Assembly (NCBI GenBank): GCA_903642275.1 | Contig: CAHJWK010000006.1 | Coordinates: 1 to 64,000 of the forward strand | Direction: 5' to 3' | DNA length: 64,000 nt | Source: Chitinophagaceae bacterium | GTDB lineage: Bacteria > Bacteroidota > Bacteroidia > Chitinophagales > Chitinophagaceae | Shown: positions 1 to 9,679 of the stretch, one piece after another | How positions within the stretch are numbered: the stretch's first letter is position 1 | Layout of the letters: each line of letters starts with the position of its first letter | Made by a program: the position numbers and the translations under genes | Notes under the pieces: generated by a model | Database searches by the model: none | Told to the model about the DNA's origin: nothing | The model's input: only the letters and a program-made list of their open reading frames with translations

Positions 1-47
1 CGTTTTTTGGCGTTATCGTTGGTATTCTTGCAATGTTCATAAAATAA
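1..47 (+). CDS. atpE: ATP synthase F0 subunit c, C-terminal end (partial)
   Basis: The window opens inside a gene whose last 14 complete codons read FFGVIVGILAMFIK followed by a TAA at 45-47. A short hydrophobic C-terminus immediately upstream of atpF fits the second membrane helix of the proteolipid subunit c, which forms the rotor ring of F0. The conserved carboxylate lies upstream of the window. Identification rests on gene order (c-b-delta-alpha) and hydrophobicity. Confidence 0.75.
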   Translation, partial: FFGVIVGILAMFIK

Positions 48-95
48 AGTATCAAGATTCTTACAGACTTCTATATTAATCTTAAATAGGTTTTT

Positions 96-590
96 ATGCA
101 ATTACTTACTCCAGGTTTGGGTTTGATAGTATGGACGCTGCTTGCATTTCTTGTAGTATTCTTCATTCTGAAAAAATATGCATGGCCGGCTATTTTAGGC
201 GGCTTGAAAAAACGTGAGGATACAATTGCAGAATCGCTTGCATCTGCTGAAAGAATTAAGGGTGAAATGGCGCAGATGAAAAGTGAGAACGAATCTTTAC
301 TCGCACAGGCACGTGAAGAAAGAGCAGGTATGTTGAAAGACGCAAAGAATACATCAGACAAAATGATTGCAGAAGCAAAAGAAAGAGCAAGAACGGAGTA
401 TGATAAGATTCTTTCTGATGCACAGGCTGCCATTCAGCAACAAAAAAATGCTGTGCTTACCGACCTAAAAAACCAGGTTGGTTCTTTAATAATTGAAGTT
501 GCCGAAAAAGTATTACGTAAAGAACTTAATAATAAAGCAACACAGGAGAATTACATTAAGCAATTGTCTGACGAAGTAAAACTGAATTAG
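96..590 (+). CDS. atpF: ATP synthase F0 subunit b
   Basis: This 164-residue protein has one N-terminal membrane helix (about residues 8-28, rich in L, F and V). A long charged, Ala/Glu/Lys-rich helix follows, as expected for the peripheral stalk that links F0 to the F1 head. It ends with the typical IIEVAEKVLRKEL segment that contacts the delta subunit. Length matches the family. It lies 48 bp after the subunit c stop and 63 bp before atpH, so the genes are probably co-transcribed. The first ATG after the atpE stop leads straight into the membrane helix. No clear Shine-Dalgarno site is visible. Confidence 0.96.
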   Translation: MQLLTPGLGLIVWTLLAFLVVFFILKKYAWPAILGGLKKREDTIAESLASAERIKGEMAQMKSENESLLAQAREERAGMLKDAKNTSDKMIAEAKERARTEYDKILSDAQAAIQQQKNAVLTDLKNQVGSLIIEVAEKVLRKELNNKATQENYIKQLSDEVKLN

Positions 591-653
591 CCAATTCGAT
601 AACTTGATAATTAATAAATTAATTGCCGAATTCATAAATTGTCGAATTGAAAT

Positions 654-1220
654 ATGCCTAATCCGCGTTTAGCAGCACGATATGCAAAAAGTTTAATTGA
701 CCTTTCAGTCGAAAGAAATCAATTGGAAGATGTATATACTGATATGCAATTTTTAAATCAGCTTACCAGACTTAGCCCTGATTTTGTTAACCTGTTGCGC
801 AGCCCGATTGTAAATGCTGATAAAAAACAAGCAATTATTGATGCGGTTACAAAAGATAAAATTTCACCTTTAACGGCAGCATTTATTAAGCTACTGGTTT
901 TAAAAGGCAGAGAAAGTGATACGCCGGAAATAAGCACCACATTTATTGAACAATACAATTCAATTAAGAACATTCATAAAGTAAAACTTACAACAGCCAC
1001 TGCAATAAGCGATGACCTGAAAAATGCAATTGTTTCAAAAGTGAAAAATGAAGCGCATCTTGAAAATGTTGAACTTGACGCAAGCATTAATGATAAGCTT
1101 ATCGGTGGTTTTGTTTTAGAATTTAATAATAATCTTGTTGATGTTTCTGTGTTGAGAGATTTAAAAGATATAAGCAAACAGTTTAAAGAAAGAAATGTGT
1201 TCGTTCAGAACATAAGATAG
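654..1220 (+). CDS. atpH: ATP synthase F1 subunit delta
   Basis: A 188-residue OSCP/delta protein. It has an N-terminal helical domain beginning NPRLAARYAKSLIDLS, a family hallmark, and a C-terminal domain with the conserved stretch DKLIGGFVLEFNNNLVDVSV near residues 147-166. The subunit connects the b-subunit stalk to the top of the alpha/beta hexamer. It sits between atpF and atpA in the standard order. The spacer before it contains AT-rich short repeats of the kind common between genes in this group. Length is normal and there is no sign of damage. Confidence 0.95.
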   Translation: MPNPRLAARYAKSLIDLSVERNQLEDVYTDMQFLNQLTRLSPDFVNLLRSPIVNADKKQAIIDAVTKDKISPLTAAFIKLLVLKGRESDTPEISTTFIEQYNSIKNIHKVKLTTATAISDDLKNAIVSKVKNEAHLENVELDASINDKLIGGFVLEFNNNLVDVSVLRDLKDISKQFKERNVFVQNIR

Positions 1221-1305
1221 TATGAACAAAGATTTGGTTGATTAAAAGATTAAGGAATTAGTAGTAACAACTACAAACTGTAAACTAAAATTACAAACTA
1301 TTTAT

Positions 1306-2883
1306 ATGGTTGAAATAAAGCCTGATGAAATATCAGCGATACTAAGACAGCAATTAAGCAACTTTAATGCTGCTGCTGACCTGGAAGAGGTAGGCACCGT
1401 GTTGCAGGTAGGTGATGGTATTGCCCGTATTTATGGACTGAATAATGTGAGCAGTGGTGAGCTTGTTGAATTTGAAAACGGTACAAAAGCTATTGCGCTT
1501 AACCTTGAAGAAGATAATGTAGGTGTGGTATTAATGGGTGAATCCGGTGATATAAGTGAAGGTGCTAAAGTTAAACGTACAGGCAAGATTGCGTCTATTA
1601 AAGTTGGTGAAGGTTTGGTTGGCCGCGTAATAAATACTTTAGGTGATCCAATTGATGGCAAAGGGCCAATCAATGGTGAATTATTTGAAATGCCTTTGGA
1701 ACGTAAAGCACCGGGTGTTATTTATCGTGAGCCTGTAAAAGAACCTTTGCAAACAGGTATCAAAGCTATTGATGCGATGATACCAATTGGCCGCGGCCAG
1801 CGTGAGTTGGTAATTGGCGACAGGCAAACGGGTAAGTCAGCGATTTGTATTGATACTATTATCAACCAAAAAGAATTTTACGCAGCAGGTAAACCTGTTT
1901 ATTGTATATATGTTGCAATCGGTCAGAAGGCATCCACTATTGCAGGTGTTATGAAAACGCTGGAAGATAATGGCGCACTTGCTTATACCACTATTGTTGC
2001 AGCTTCGGCAAGTGATCCAGCACCGCAACAGTTTTATGCACCTTTCGCCGGTGCTGCTATTGGTGAATTCTTCCGCGATACCGGAAGACCTGCCCTAATT
2101 ATTTATGATGATCTTTCAAAGCAGGCAGTTGCTTATCGTGAAGTATCATTATTATTAAGAAGACCTCCGGGACGTGAAGCTTACCCGGGTGATGTATTTT
2201 ATTTACATAGCCGTTTGCTTGAACGTGCTGCAAAAGTTATCAGCAATGATAAGGTAGCAAGTGAAATGAATGATTTACCGGATAACATCAGGCATCTTGT
2301 AAAAGGTGGTGGTTCATTAACAGCTTTACCTATCATTGAAACACAAGCCGGTGATGTATCAGCCTATATTCCAACCAATGTAATTTCTATCACAGATGGC
2401 CAGATATTCTTAGAAGGTAATTTATTTAACTCTGGTATCCGTCCTGCAATTAACGTGGGTATTTCTGTAAGTCGTGTTGGTGGTAATGCGCAGATAAAAT
2501 CAATGAAAAAGGTTGCCGGTACATTAAAACTTGACCAGGCTTTGTACCGTGAGTTAGAAGCATTTGCAAAATTTGGTGGCGACCTTGATGCAGCAACAAA
2601 ATCTGTAATTGATAAAGGCGCACGTAACGTTGAAATTTTAAAACAGCCGCAGTATTCACCTATGGCTGTTGAAAAACAAGTGGCAATTATATACCTGGGA
2701 ACACAAGGTTTATTACGTGAAGTTGCTGTAAAAAATGTTATCGCATTCCAAGATCATTTTTTAATGGAAATGGAAAACACATTACCAAACGTAATGGCTG
2801 AGTTTAAGAAAGGAAATTTGCCTGATGATGGCTTAAAGCAAATGGTTGATTTAGCAAAAAGCTTAATGCCTCAATATAAATAA
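1306..2883 (+). CDS. atpA: ATP synthase F1 subunit alpha
   Basis: A 525-residue alpha subunit, the non-catalytic nucleotide-binding partner of beta in F1. The P-loop GDRQTGKSA is at about residues 171-179 and the signature [14 protein letters not shown] at about 381-394. The N-terminal beta-barrel domain and C-terminal helical domain are complete. It is the last gene of this ATP synthase transcript, because a strong terminator follows within 35 bp. The gamma gene atpG, which often follows atpA in bacterial operons, is absent here and must lie elsewhere, as must atpD and atpC. Confidence 0.98.
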   Translation: MVEIKPDEISAILRQQLSNFNAAADLEEVGTVLQVGDGIARIYGLNNVSSGELVEFENGTKAIALNLEEDNVGVVLMGESGDISEGAKVKRTGKIASIKVGEGLVGRVINTLGDPIDGKGPINGELFEMPLERKAPGVIYREPVKEPLQTGIKAIDAMIPIGRGQRELVIGDRQTGKSAICIDTIINQKEFYAAGKPVYCIYVAIGQKASTIAGVMKTLEDNGALAYTTIVAASASDPAPQQFYAPFAGAAIGEFFRDTGRPALIIYDDLSKQAVAYREVSLLLRRPPGREAYPGDVFYLHSRLLERAAKVISNDKVASEMNDLPDNIRHLVKGGGSLTALPIIETQAGDVSAYIPTNVISITDGQIFLEGNLFNSGIRPAINVGISVSRVGGNAQIKSMKKVAGTLKLDQALYRELEAFAKFGGDLDAATKSVIDKGARNVEILKQPQYSPMAVEKQVAIIYLGTQGLLREVAVKNVIAFQDHFLMEMENTLPNVMAEFKKGNLPDDGLKQMVDLAKSLMPQYK

Positions 2884-2913
2884 ACGAACGATTTCTTAAT
2901 AGTAACAAGCATG

Positions 2914-2943
2914 AACGACTCTTAAATAAGGGTCGTTTTTTAT
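2914..2943 (+). terminator. Rho-independent terminator after atpA
   Basis: AACGAC at 2914-2919 pairs with GTCGTT at 2932-2937. The stem extends through T-G and CTT/AAG to an AAAT loop, giving a stem of about ten base pairs that runs into a T tract. It closes the ATP synthase transcript. Confidence 0.85.
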
Positions 2944-2954
2944 CGTTCTGTTAT

Positions 2955-3131
2955 TTAATCTAAAAAATCATCATCTGCTTTTTTATCATACTTGCTGAAA
3001 GCTTTATCAATGGCGCCACCGAACATAGGAAATTTACTTTTGGCAAAATCTTTTACTATTGTTATTGCCTGCCAAGCCTGTTTATCATTTAATCCGGCTT
3101 CCATCTTTAATTTTTCGATTAGCTCCTTCAT
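2955..3131 (-). CDS. Small conserved-type protein of unknown function (58 aa)
   Basis: A short complete frame starts with ATG at 3131 and reads MKELIEKLKMEAGLNDKQAW, then a Phe/Lys-rich middle with FPMFGGAID, ending DDDFLD. The pattern is an amphipathic helix, a turn with PMFGG, and an acidic tail. It is soluble, with no signal or membrane segment. Small proteins of this shape occur in Bacteroidota genomes, but I know of no assigned function. It is convergent with atpA, and the atpA terminator lies between them. Codon usage and the clean composition favour a real gene. Confidence 0.65.
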   Translation of the reverse strand: MKELIEKLKMEAGLNDKQAWQAITIVKDFAKSKFPMFGGAIDKAFSKYDKKADDDFLD

Positions 3132-3270
3132 GATTTAAGTTTAAAATATACTGTATATTTCATAAGTGATACTAAAAGTTGCTGCAAAAATAATAAGGCA
3201 AACATCAGCCCAAATTTATTTAATCAAGTAATGATTATTCATTTATATAGAAGAAGCGTTAAACAATATT

Positions 3271-4767
3271 TTACGAAGCAGTATTCAATACACTTTCAAC
3301 GCCGTTTTCATTTGCAGTTTTGCCTTCTATAGCGGAATCGTTTTTACGCTTAAATCCAAACAGGCAACGGTCTTTGATTATAGTGGCTACTTCAGCAGGT
3401 ACATATTCTTCCCATCCTTTTTCATCTTCTTTTATCATGTCTAATACGCGGTCTGTTTGTACATTCAGGTTGTTTCTGTTGTAATGCGTAATATCTTCTA
3501 TTTTATTATTGGCAATCAAATAACGGTAAAGGTCTATAAGGTGCGGTGGCAGTTGCAGGCGCAGGCAGTTTTGTATAACACCATTGCGCAAAGTAGGATA
3601 GATGAAGAGCTTAACTTTTCGACTAAATAAAGTGGCAAAAGATTCAAGAATACCGCCGGGCAGGTTTTTATAATGTTCTTCTGAAAATATATATTCGAGA
3701 TTAGGATAGCCTAATACAACGCCCATTTTTAGTTTAGTAATAGTTGAAAGATAAGCCACCAGTTTATAATACTCATGAAAGTTTGAAATCATTACCGTTT
3801 GGCCAAGCGAGCTTAAAATATCAACCCGGTCAAGAAAATCTTTTTCATCAATGTCAGCGTTCATATCGGCATTACGTTCTTTTAAAGATTGCAGCGTTAG
3901 TTCTGTAAGCACTACCACATTTTCTTTATCTACATCAGGTTCCTCGAGAAATTGTTGAACGCCGGTATTAAGCATATCAATATGCACATTAATAATGGGT
4001 CGAAAACGGCCACGTACTATAACAATATTTTTTTTATATAGTACTTCTGATGGTTGCTGATTCTTTCCGTCCGGACCAAAAACAGCTGCATCTGAAAATC
4101 CATATTTTACAAGATGCAGGCTCATCAGCCGGTTATCAACTTTAATAAAATCAGGGCCTTCAAAACGTATCATATCAATCTGGATGCGGTCTTTCGATAA
4201 ATCATCCATTAAAGACATTAAAAACAAAACTGAATTTTCATGATAATTAAAACAGGCATACATAAGGTTTACACCTAGAATTCCTGATGCCTGTTGTTGT
4301 AGGTTATTATCATTATCCAACAGTTTTACATGAAGTATTACATCATTATACCCGCCTTCAGGTTTTAATTGAAATCGCACACCCATCCAGCCATGGCCTT
4401 CATTTGTTTTGTGATAATTAAGTGCTGAAATAGTATCAGAAAAAGCAAAGAAAGTTGTTGTAGCACCACGTTGTGCAGCAAGGCGTTCAATTAATAATCC
4501 ATACTCCCTTTCAAGCATTGATATAAGCCTGCTTTCACTTACATAACGCTTCTTTTTTTCTGCACCATAAATTGCATCTGAAAAAAGCATGTCATAAGCT
4601 GACATTGTTTTTGCAATAGTACCTGAAGAGCCACCAGCCTTAAAAAAATTGGCAGCCACATCCTGACCAGCACCAATTTCAGCGAACGAGCCATAAATTT
4701 CAGGATCAAGATTAATAGCCAGTGCTTTTTGTTTTGTTCCGATGGTATTAATTTGAGGCGCCGTCAT
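3271..4767 (-). CDS. Conserved protein of unknown function (~498 aa)
   Basis: This large cytosolic-looking protein has no membrane segments. Its N-terminus reads INLDPEIYGSFAEIGAGQDV, followed by FFKAGGSSGTIAKTMSAYDM. I recall similar Bacteroidota proteins being labelled nicotinate-nucleotide adenylyltransferase, but I see no HxGH nucleotidyltransferase motif, so I would not transfer that name. The frame extends to 4803, but the ATG at 4767 (MTAPQ) is preferred because the extra 12 residues are an isolated hydrophobic stretch. It stands alone, with about 180 bp to xylB upstream and 140 bp to the small gene downstream. Confidence 0.8.
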   Translation of the reverse strand: MTAPQINTIGTKQKALAINLDPEIYGSFAEIGAGQDVAANFFKAGGSSGTIAKTMSAYDMLFSDAIYGAEKKKRYVSESRLISMLEREYGLLIERLAAQRGATTTFFAFSDTISALNYHKTNEGHGWMGVRFQLKPEGGYNDVILHVKLLDNDNNLQQQASGILGVNLMYACFNYHENSVLFLMSLMDDLSKDRIQIDMIRFEGPDFIKVDNRLMSLHLVKYGFSDAAVFGPDGKNQQPSEVLYKKNIVIVRGRFRPIINVHIDMLNTGVQQFLEEPDVDKENVVVLTELTLQSLKERNADMNADIDEKDFLDRVDILSSLGQTVMISNFHEYYKLVAYLSTITKLKMGVVLGYPNLEYIFSEEHYKNLPGGILESFATLFSRKVKLFIYPTLRNGVIQNCLRLQLPPHLIDLYRYLIANNKIEDITHYNRNNLNVQTDRVLDMIKEDEKGWEEYVPAEVATIIKDRCLFGFKRKNDSAIEGKTANENGVESVLNTAS

Positions 4768-4980
4768 AATACAAATATTTAGAACCGCGAATAACAAGAA
4801 CAATATGAAAGTACAATTTTTTCTTCGTTAAAAATTGTTCGCTACCGGTAAGAGAACTGATATGAACAGCAAAAACAATCTGAGTATTGTAAGGAGTTTA
4901 GGCAAATTAAAAAGTTTTATTAACGATAAGTAGCGTTTTGTTATCTTTTTTTGTTTTGACATAACAACAAAGCAAATTTT

Positions 4981-6465
4981 TTAAATCACCATATTGAGTT
5001 GTGTTTCCAGTTTAGCTTTCCATTCTTCATACAAATCATTGTATAAACTGGTTTGTGTTGGTACAATCACCTGCAACTTTTCACTATTTGTAAATGCATC
5101 CCTGAAACTTTTGAAATAGCCAACGCCAATGCCTGCGCCCAATGCAGCACCAACACTGCCATCACAATTGTATAACTCAACAGGCACATTGGTAGCATTT
5201 ACAAAAGCATCACTGAAAACGTTGCTCAAAAACATATTGGCTTTGCCTGCACGAATTACTGATGGCTGCATTCCATTGCTTCGCATAATATCCAACCCAT
5301 ATCGAAATGCAAATGCAATACCTTCCTGTGCAGCGCGAATAACATGCGCGTTGGTATGTGTATTCAAATCTATATTGTGTATATGTGCCCCAACTATTTT
5401 GTTGTTCAACATACGTTCTGCGCCGTTGCCAAACGGTAGTATAAACAAACCATCGCTGCCTGGTTTAACTGATGATGCCATTTCATTCATCTTTGGATAA
5501 TCAATATCACCAATTAAATTTTTTATCCAACGGTTTAATATACCTGTTCCATTAATGCACAGCAATACGCCAACTCTTGTTTGCTTAATGTTATGATTGA
5601 CGTGCGCAAAACTGTTGACGCGGCTATGCGCATCGTAAGTTAATGCATCACTTACACCATAAATAACGCCGGATGTCCCTGCAGTTGCAGCAACATCTCC
5701 AGGTTCAAAAATATTTAGTGATAAAGCGTTGTTTGGTTGATCGCCGGCTTTATAAGTAACAGCAATTCCTTCTTTTAATGAAAGCTCATCAGCAACTGCC
5801 TTTGTTAGTTTACCATGTTCAGCAAATACATTTTTTATTTCTGGTATGATATTTTTGTCAAAGTCAAAATAATGCATCACTTCATCAGCTAATGCATTCC
5901 TGCTAAAATTCCAGAAAATACCTTCTGATAAAGATGATGGTGTTGAAGTAATGTTGCCTGTTAATCGTTGCGCAATAAAATCACCAGGCAACATTATCTT
6001 ATCAATCTTACTAAAGATTTCCGGTTCATTTTCTTTAACCCATGCAAGCTTGGCTGCTGTAAAATTACCGGGGGAATTTAAAAGTTGCTGTAAACAATGT
6101 TCTTCACCAATTATTGCAAAAGCTTTATCACCGTAAGGCACTGCCCGGCTGTCACACCATATAATGCCGTTACGCAAAACATTGCTATCTTTATCTAACA
6201 AAACCAGGCCATGCATTTGATAAGAGATGCCGATAGCATCAATATCATTTTTATTATACCTGCCGGATTGATTTACTTTTTTAATGGCTGCTTTCACATC
6301 TTCCCACCAACGTTCAGGCGATTGTTCTGCCCAGCTGGATTTTAATGAAATGATGTCTCTTTCTGTTTCAGGATATTGTGCTGAAGCAATGGTTTGCTGT
6401 GTTGCGCCATCAACAACAGAAACTTTTATAGACGAAGTGCCAACATCAATGCCTAATAATAACAT
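4981..6465 (-). CDS. xylB: Xylulokinase
   Basis: A FGGY-family sugar kinase of 494 residues that phosphorylates D-xylulose to xylulose 5-phosphate for the pentose phosphate pathway. The first phosphate-binding motif GIDVGTSSIKVSVVD is at residues 5-19. The substrate-binding MHGLVLLD segment follows. GDQPNNALSL, with the likely catalytic Asp, is near residue 240, and the C-terminal Gly-rich GAALGAGIGVGYF closes the ATP site. It lies 60 bp downstream of xylA on the same strand, so the two form a xylose-catabolic operon. Length is normal. Confidence 0.95.
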   Translation of the reverse strand: MLLLGIDVGTSSIKVSVVDGATQQTIASAQYPETERDIISLKSSWAEQSPERWWEDVKAAIKKVNQSGRYNKNDIDAIGISYQMHGLVLLDKDSNVLRNGIIWCDSRAVPYGDKAFAIIGEEHCLQQLLNSPGNFTAAKLAWVKENEPEIFSKIDKIMLPGDFIAQRLTGNITSTPSSLSEGIFWNFSRNALADEVMHYFDFDKNIIPEIKNVFAEHGKLTKAVADELSLKEGIAVTYKAGDQPNNALSLNIFEPGDVAATAGTSGVIYGVSDALTYDAHSRVNSFAHVNHNIKQTRVGVLLCINGTGILNRWIKNLIGDIDYPKMNEMASSVKPGSDGLFILPFGNGAERMLNNKIVGAHIHNIDLNTHTNAHVIRAAQEGIAFAFRYGLDIMRSNGMQPSVIRAGKANMFLSNVFSDAFVNATNVPVELYNCDGSVGAALGAGIGVGYFKSFRDAFTNSEKLQVIVPTQTSLYNDLYEEWKAKLETQLNMVI

Positions 6466-6525
6466 GCTTTAAATTATAAAAAATGGACTACCGAAAGAAT
6501 AACAGCCATATTTAAGTAAGAACAA

Positions 6526-7854
6526 TTAAATATAACGGTTAATAATATTTTCAAGATATTCCTGTTTACCGCTTTTTGCTTCTGGTTCGCCTGATTCAAC
6601 AGCATAAGCATGTAAGTCTTCCATTGATAATTTACCTTCTTCAAATGCTTTGCCCTTACCATTGTCATAAGATGAATAACGGTCTTTGCGGAATTGTTTA
6701 AAGTCTGATTTATTCAAAATATTATCAGCCGTAATCAAAGCTCTTGCAAACGTATCCATACCACCGATATGTGCATAAAACAAATCAGCAGCATCTGTAG
6801 ATGAACGGCGAATCTTTGCATCGAAGTTGATACCTCCTCCTTGCAAACCACCTGCTTCCAAAAAGATGAGCATAGCTTCAGTGAGTTCATTCAAATTATT
6901 AGGGAATTGATCTGTATCCCAACCGTTTTGATAATCCCCACGATTGGCGTCTAAAGAACCAAGCACACCTGCATCAGCTGCCACTTGTATTTCATGCTGA
7001 AATGTGTGGCCGGCCAATGTTGCATGGTTTACTTCGATATTGATTTTAAAATCATTCAACAAATCCCACTGGCGTAAAAAGCCAATTACTGTTTCGCAAT
7101 CATAATCATATTGGTGTTTGGTTGGCTCCATTGGTTTTGGCTCGATAAGAAATGTGCCTTTAAAACCATTCTTTCTTGCATAATCTTTTGCAGTATGTAA
7201 AAATCGCGCAAAATGTTCTTTTTCACGTTTCATATCAGTGTTAAGCAAGGTCATATAACCTTCTCTTCCACCCCAGAAAACATAACCATCGCCGCCTAAT
7301 TCTATTGTTGCATCAATAGCGCCTTTAACCTGTGCCGCAGCATGTGAAAGCACATGAAAATCAGGATTGGTAGAAGCGCCATTCATGTATCTCGGATTGG
7401 AAAACACATTAGCAGTACCCCATAATAATTTTACGCCGCTGTCTTTCTGTTTTTGTTTTGCATATTGAACCAAGGCCTGTAAACGCCTGTCATTATCTTT
7501 TACATCTTTTGTATAATCCACTATATCCACGTCATGAAAACAATAAAAAGGCAAATTTATTTTGGTGATAAATTCAAAGGCCGCATCCATTTTATCTTTT
7601 GCTCTTTCAACAGCATCTGATTTTTTGTTCCATTCAAAAGTATGTGTTCCCGGCCCGAAAGGATCGCTTCCATCATTTACAAATGAATGCCAGTAAGCAC
7701 ATGCAAAACGAAAATGTTCCTTTAGGGTTTTACCGGCAACCATTTTGTTTTCATCATACCAGCGAAAGGCAAAAGGATTGTCACTTTCTGCTCCTTCATA
7801 CTTAATTTGATTAATGCTTTTGAAATATTCTTTGTCTCCTAACAGTACCTGCAT
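6526..7854 (-). CDS. xylA: Xylose isomerase
   Basis: A 442-residue TIM-barrel isomerase converting D-xylose to D-xylulose in the cytoplasm. Visible signatures are FYCFHDVD at residues 103-110 (catalytic His107, Asp110), the metal-site LIEPKP, and a late [15 protein letters not shown] region typical of the longer class of the family. It is the first gene of the xylAB operon, with a 388-bp upstream region free of genes that could hold its control sites. I see no xylose regulator or transporter next to it. Confidence 0.97.
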   Translation of the reverse strand: MQVLLGDKEYFKSINQIKYEGAESDNPFAFRWYDENKMVAGKTLKEHFRFACAYWHSFVNDGSDPFGPGTHTFEWNKKSDAVERAKDKMDAAFEFITKINLPFYCFHDVDIVDYTKDVKDNDRRLQALVQYAKQKQKDSGVKLLWGTANVFSNPRYMNGASTNPDFHVLSHAAAQVKGAIDATIELGGDGYVFWGGREGYMTLLNTDMKREKEHFARFLHTAKDYARKNGFKGTFLIEPKPMEPTKHQYDYDCETVIGFLRQWDLLNDFKINIEVNHATLAGHTFQHEIQVAADAGVLGSLDANRGDYQNGWDTDQFPNNLNELTEAMLIFLEAGGLQGGGINFDAKIRRSSTDAADLFYAHIGGMDTFARALITADNILNKSDFKQFRKDRYSSYDNGKGKAFEEGKLSMEDLHAYAVESGEPEAKSGKQEYLENIINRYI

Positions 7855-8242
7855 AATATCATTTTTAAATTTTTAAAATCTATTGTCTTGCCTGTAAAAG
7901 CCATTCTATCCTAATCTTTTCAACAAATTTTACTGCCTTAAATCAATATGTTGTAATAAGAACGCGGTTATGGCAAATGAATAAAAATAATTAAAGTTTA
8001 AAGCAAATGAATATAATGATTCATATGTTATAAATTAAGTAACTAATAATATTATATTTAATGTCAAACTTATATCTTCGCTCCACAGGATACAATTACT
8101 ACTCATTCCTGGTTATACATCTTTTCCACTTTCTCATACTTATTTATTTTATTGCTGAATTTAAAGATTTTTATAATTGATTATTGTGTATGCCGGAAAT
8201 GGGTTTGTAATATTTTGAATTGAACTTAAAGTAATAAACGAT
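7855..8242. other. Intergenic region between divergent xylA and response-regulator gene
   Basis: This 388-bp AT-rich stretch has no open frame of note. It must contain the leftward xylA promoter and the rightward promoter of the frameshifted regulator. I cannot identify a convincing operator, CRE-like site or promoter consensus in it. Confidence 0.6.
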
Positions 8243-8622
8243 ATGTGTAAAAAATTACTATTGATTGATGATGATACTAATGAGCAATTTTTTTTTAACG
8301 AAGCTTTAAAAGAAATAAACGCACCTGTAAAATTTTATTTCGCTAACGGGGCCAAAGAAGGTATACGTATTTTAAATTCTTTATTGCCTGATTGCGTATT
8401 TATTGATTTAAATATGCCAGCAATTAACGGATTGAATGCATTAAATCAATTACAAATTCTTTCTGCGATAAGAGCACCAGGTTAATACTTTACTCAACAG
8501 GACTCAATGAGACTGTTTGTGAAAAAGCATTAAAAATAGGCGCCAATGCATGTATAAAAAAACAAAATGGTATTCGTGAGTTAGCTTCTATTCTAAAACA
8601 ATTTTTGTTTAGTGAATCTTAA
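8243..8622 (+). pseudogene. Single-domain response regulator (CheY/Rcp1-like), frameshifted
   Basis: The first frame (8243-8485) encodes a receiver start: LLLIDDDTNEQ with the acidic pair, then DCVFIDLNMPAINGL with the phospho-acceptor Asp. It ends early at IRAPG-stop. A second frame, overlapping from about 8461 and clear from 8479, continues as RLILYSTGLNETVCEKALKI and GANACIKKQNG up to TAA at 8620-8622. This supplies the missing Ser/Thr and Lys motifs of a receiver. One base gained or lost near 8461-8479 explains it. Intact, it would be a stand-alone receiver of about 125 residues. No kinase lies adjacent. Real decay or sequence error are both possible. Confidence 0.8.
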
Positions 8623-8662
8623 ATAGGTTTATGGTTACTTTCATTTTTATTGGTATGCATAA

Positions 8663-9679
8663 TTAAACAATTTTTTCTTGAATCTTTTTATGCATTAAAG
8701 ACTTAAGAAGTTTGCGTGTTTCATTAAGTACGATTCTAAAATCGGGTTGTTTTGTCCAGTCAGTTACATAATGCAGTTGTTTATTTAAAGGCGACCAACG
8801 TTCTGGTTCACCATCCATACTAATAATAATACTTGGCGTTTGCATTGCTGATGCAATATGTGAAACACCGGTGCAGTTTGCAATAAGCATGCATGCATTT
8901 TTTAGTAAAACCGCTGCTGCACCTAAGTTAGTTTTGCCTGTTAAATCAATTGCAGGCTGGTGCATACATTTAATCATTTCTCTTGTAATTTCTTTTTCAT
9001 CATCAGTTCCGGTAACAACTACTGTAAAGCCCTGTTCGCTGCAATAATCAGCAAGCGCTGCAAAAAATTGCGGCGGCCATTGCCGCCAGTTTCCACGGGA
9101 GCCGGGGTGCACAACAATAAATTGTTTTTCGATTATTGGAATCAATAATTCATTGTAATCTTTATAATCCCTTTCTATTAAAGGAAATTCAAGTTGCGTA
9201 CCTGCGGATGAAATGCCTAAATGATTCATTAAAGCAATGTGCCTTTCAATTTCAGAACCATAATCTGGATATTCCAAAAAGAGTTCAGAAGCAACATAAC
9301 TTTCAGCATTATAAAAGCCTGCCACATGCTTGGCATCTAATAAAAACATTAATGGGTTTACAATAGTTCCTTTGCCCTGCATTTGTAAAATCAAATCATA
9401 ATTTTCCGCTTTTATTTTTTTGATGAATGCACGCAATAACTGTTCATTACTTTCTTGTTCCGGCAAACCTTCGCAACCAGGAAAATGAATGAAGCGGTTA
9501 AAATATTTAATAAACCGCTGAACAAATGATAATGCCCACGGCAAACCCAATAATGTAATTTCTGCATGTGGATAGGCTTTACGCAAGGCACGAAAAGCCG
9601 GAACTGCACAAAGCATATCACCTAATTGCAACGCACGAAAAACAGCAATCTTATGAATGTTTTGCCCAGGTAATTTCAT
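8663..9679 (-). CDS. Glycosyltransferase family 9 (heptosyltransferase-like)
   Basis: A 338-residue ADP-heptose:LPS heptosyltransferase-like protein. The N-terminal domain begins HKIAVFRALQLGDMLCAVPA, the usual GT9 start. The C-terminal nucleotide-sugar domain contains VVHPGSRGNWRQWP and CTGVSHIASAMQTPS. It probably adds heptose or a related sugar to lipopolysaccharide core on the cytoplasmic side of the inner membrane. Its start overlaps the end of the next gene upstream by four bases, so translation is probably coupled. It is last of three leftward genes. A second GT9 gene ends the rightward arm of the same locus. Confidence 0.9.
   Translation of the reverse strand: MKLPGQNIHKIAVFRALQLGDMLCAVPAFRALRKAYPHAEITLLGLPWALSFVQRFIKYFNRFIHFPGCEGLPEQESNEQLLRAFIKKIKAENYDLILQMQGKGTIVNPLMFLLDAKHVAGFYNAESYVASELFLEYPDYGSEIERHIALMNHLGISSAGTQLEFPLIERDYKDYNELLIPIIEKQFIVVHPGSRGNWRQWPPQFFAALADYCSEQGFTVVVTGTDDEKEITREMIKCMHQPAIDLTGKTNLGAAAVLLKNACMLIANCTGVSHIASAMQTPSIIISMDGEPERWSPLNKQLHYVTDWTKQPDFRIVLNETRKLLKSLMHKKIQEKIV

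Noticed and set aside
3271-4803. Naming the 3271-4767 protein a nicotinate-nucleotide adenylyltransferase
   Set aside because: No nucleotidyltransferase motif such as HxGH is visible, so the label would rest only on remembered database names.
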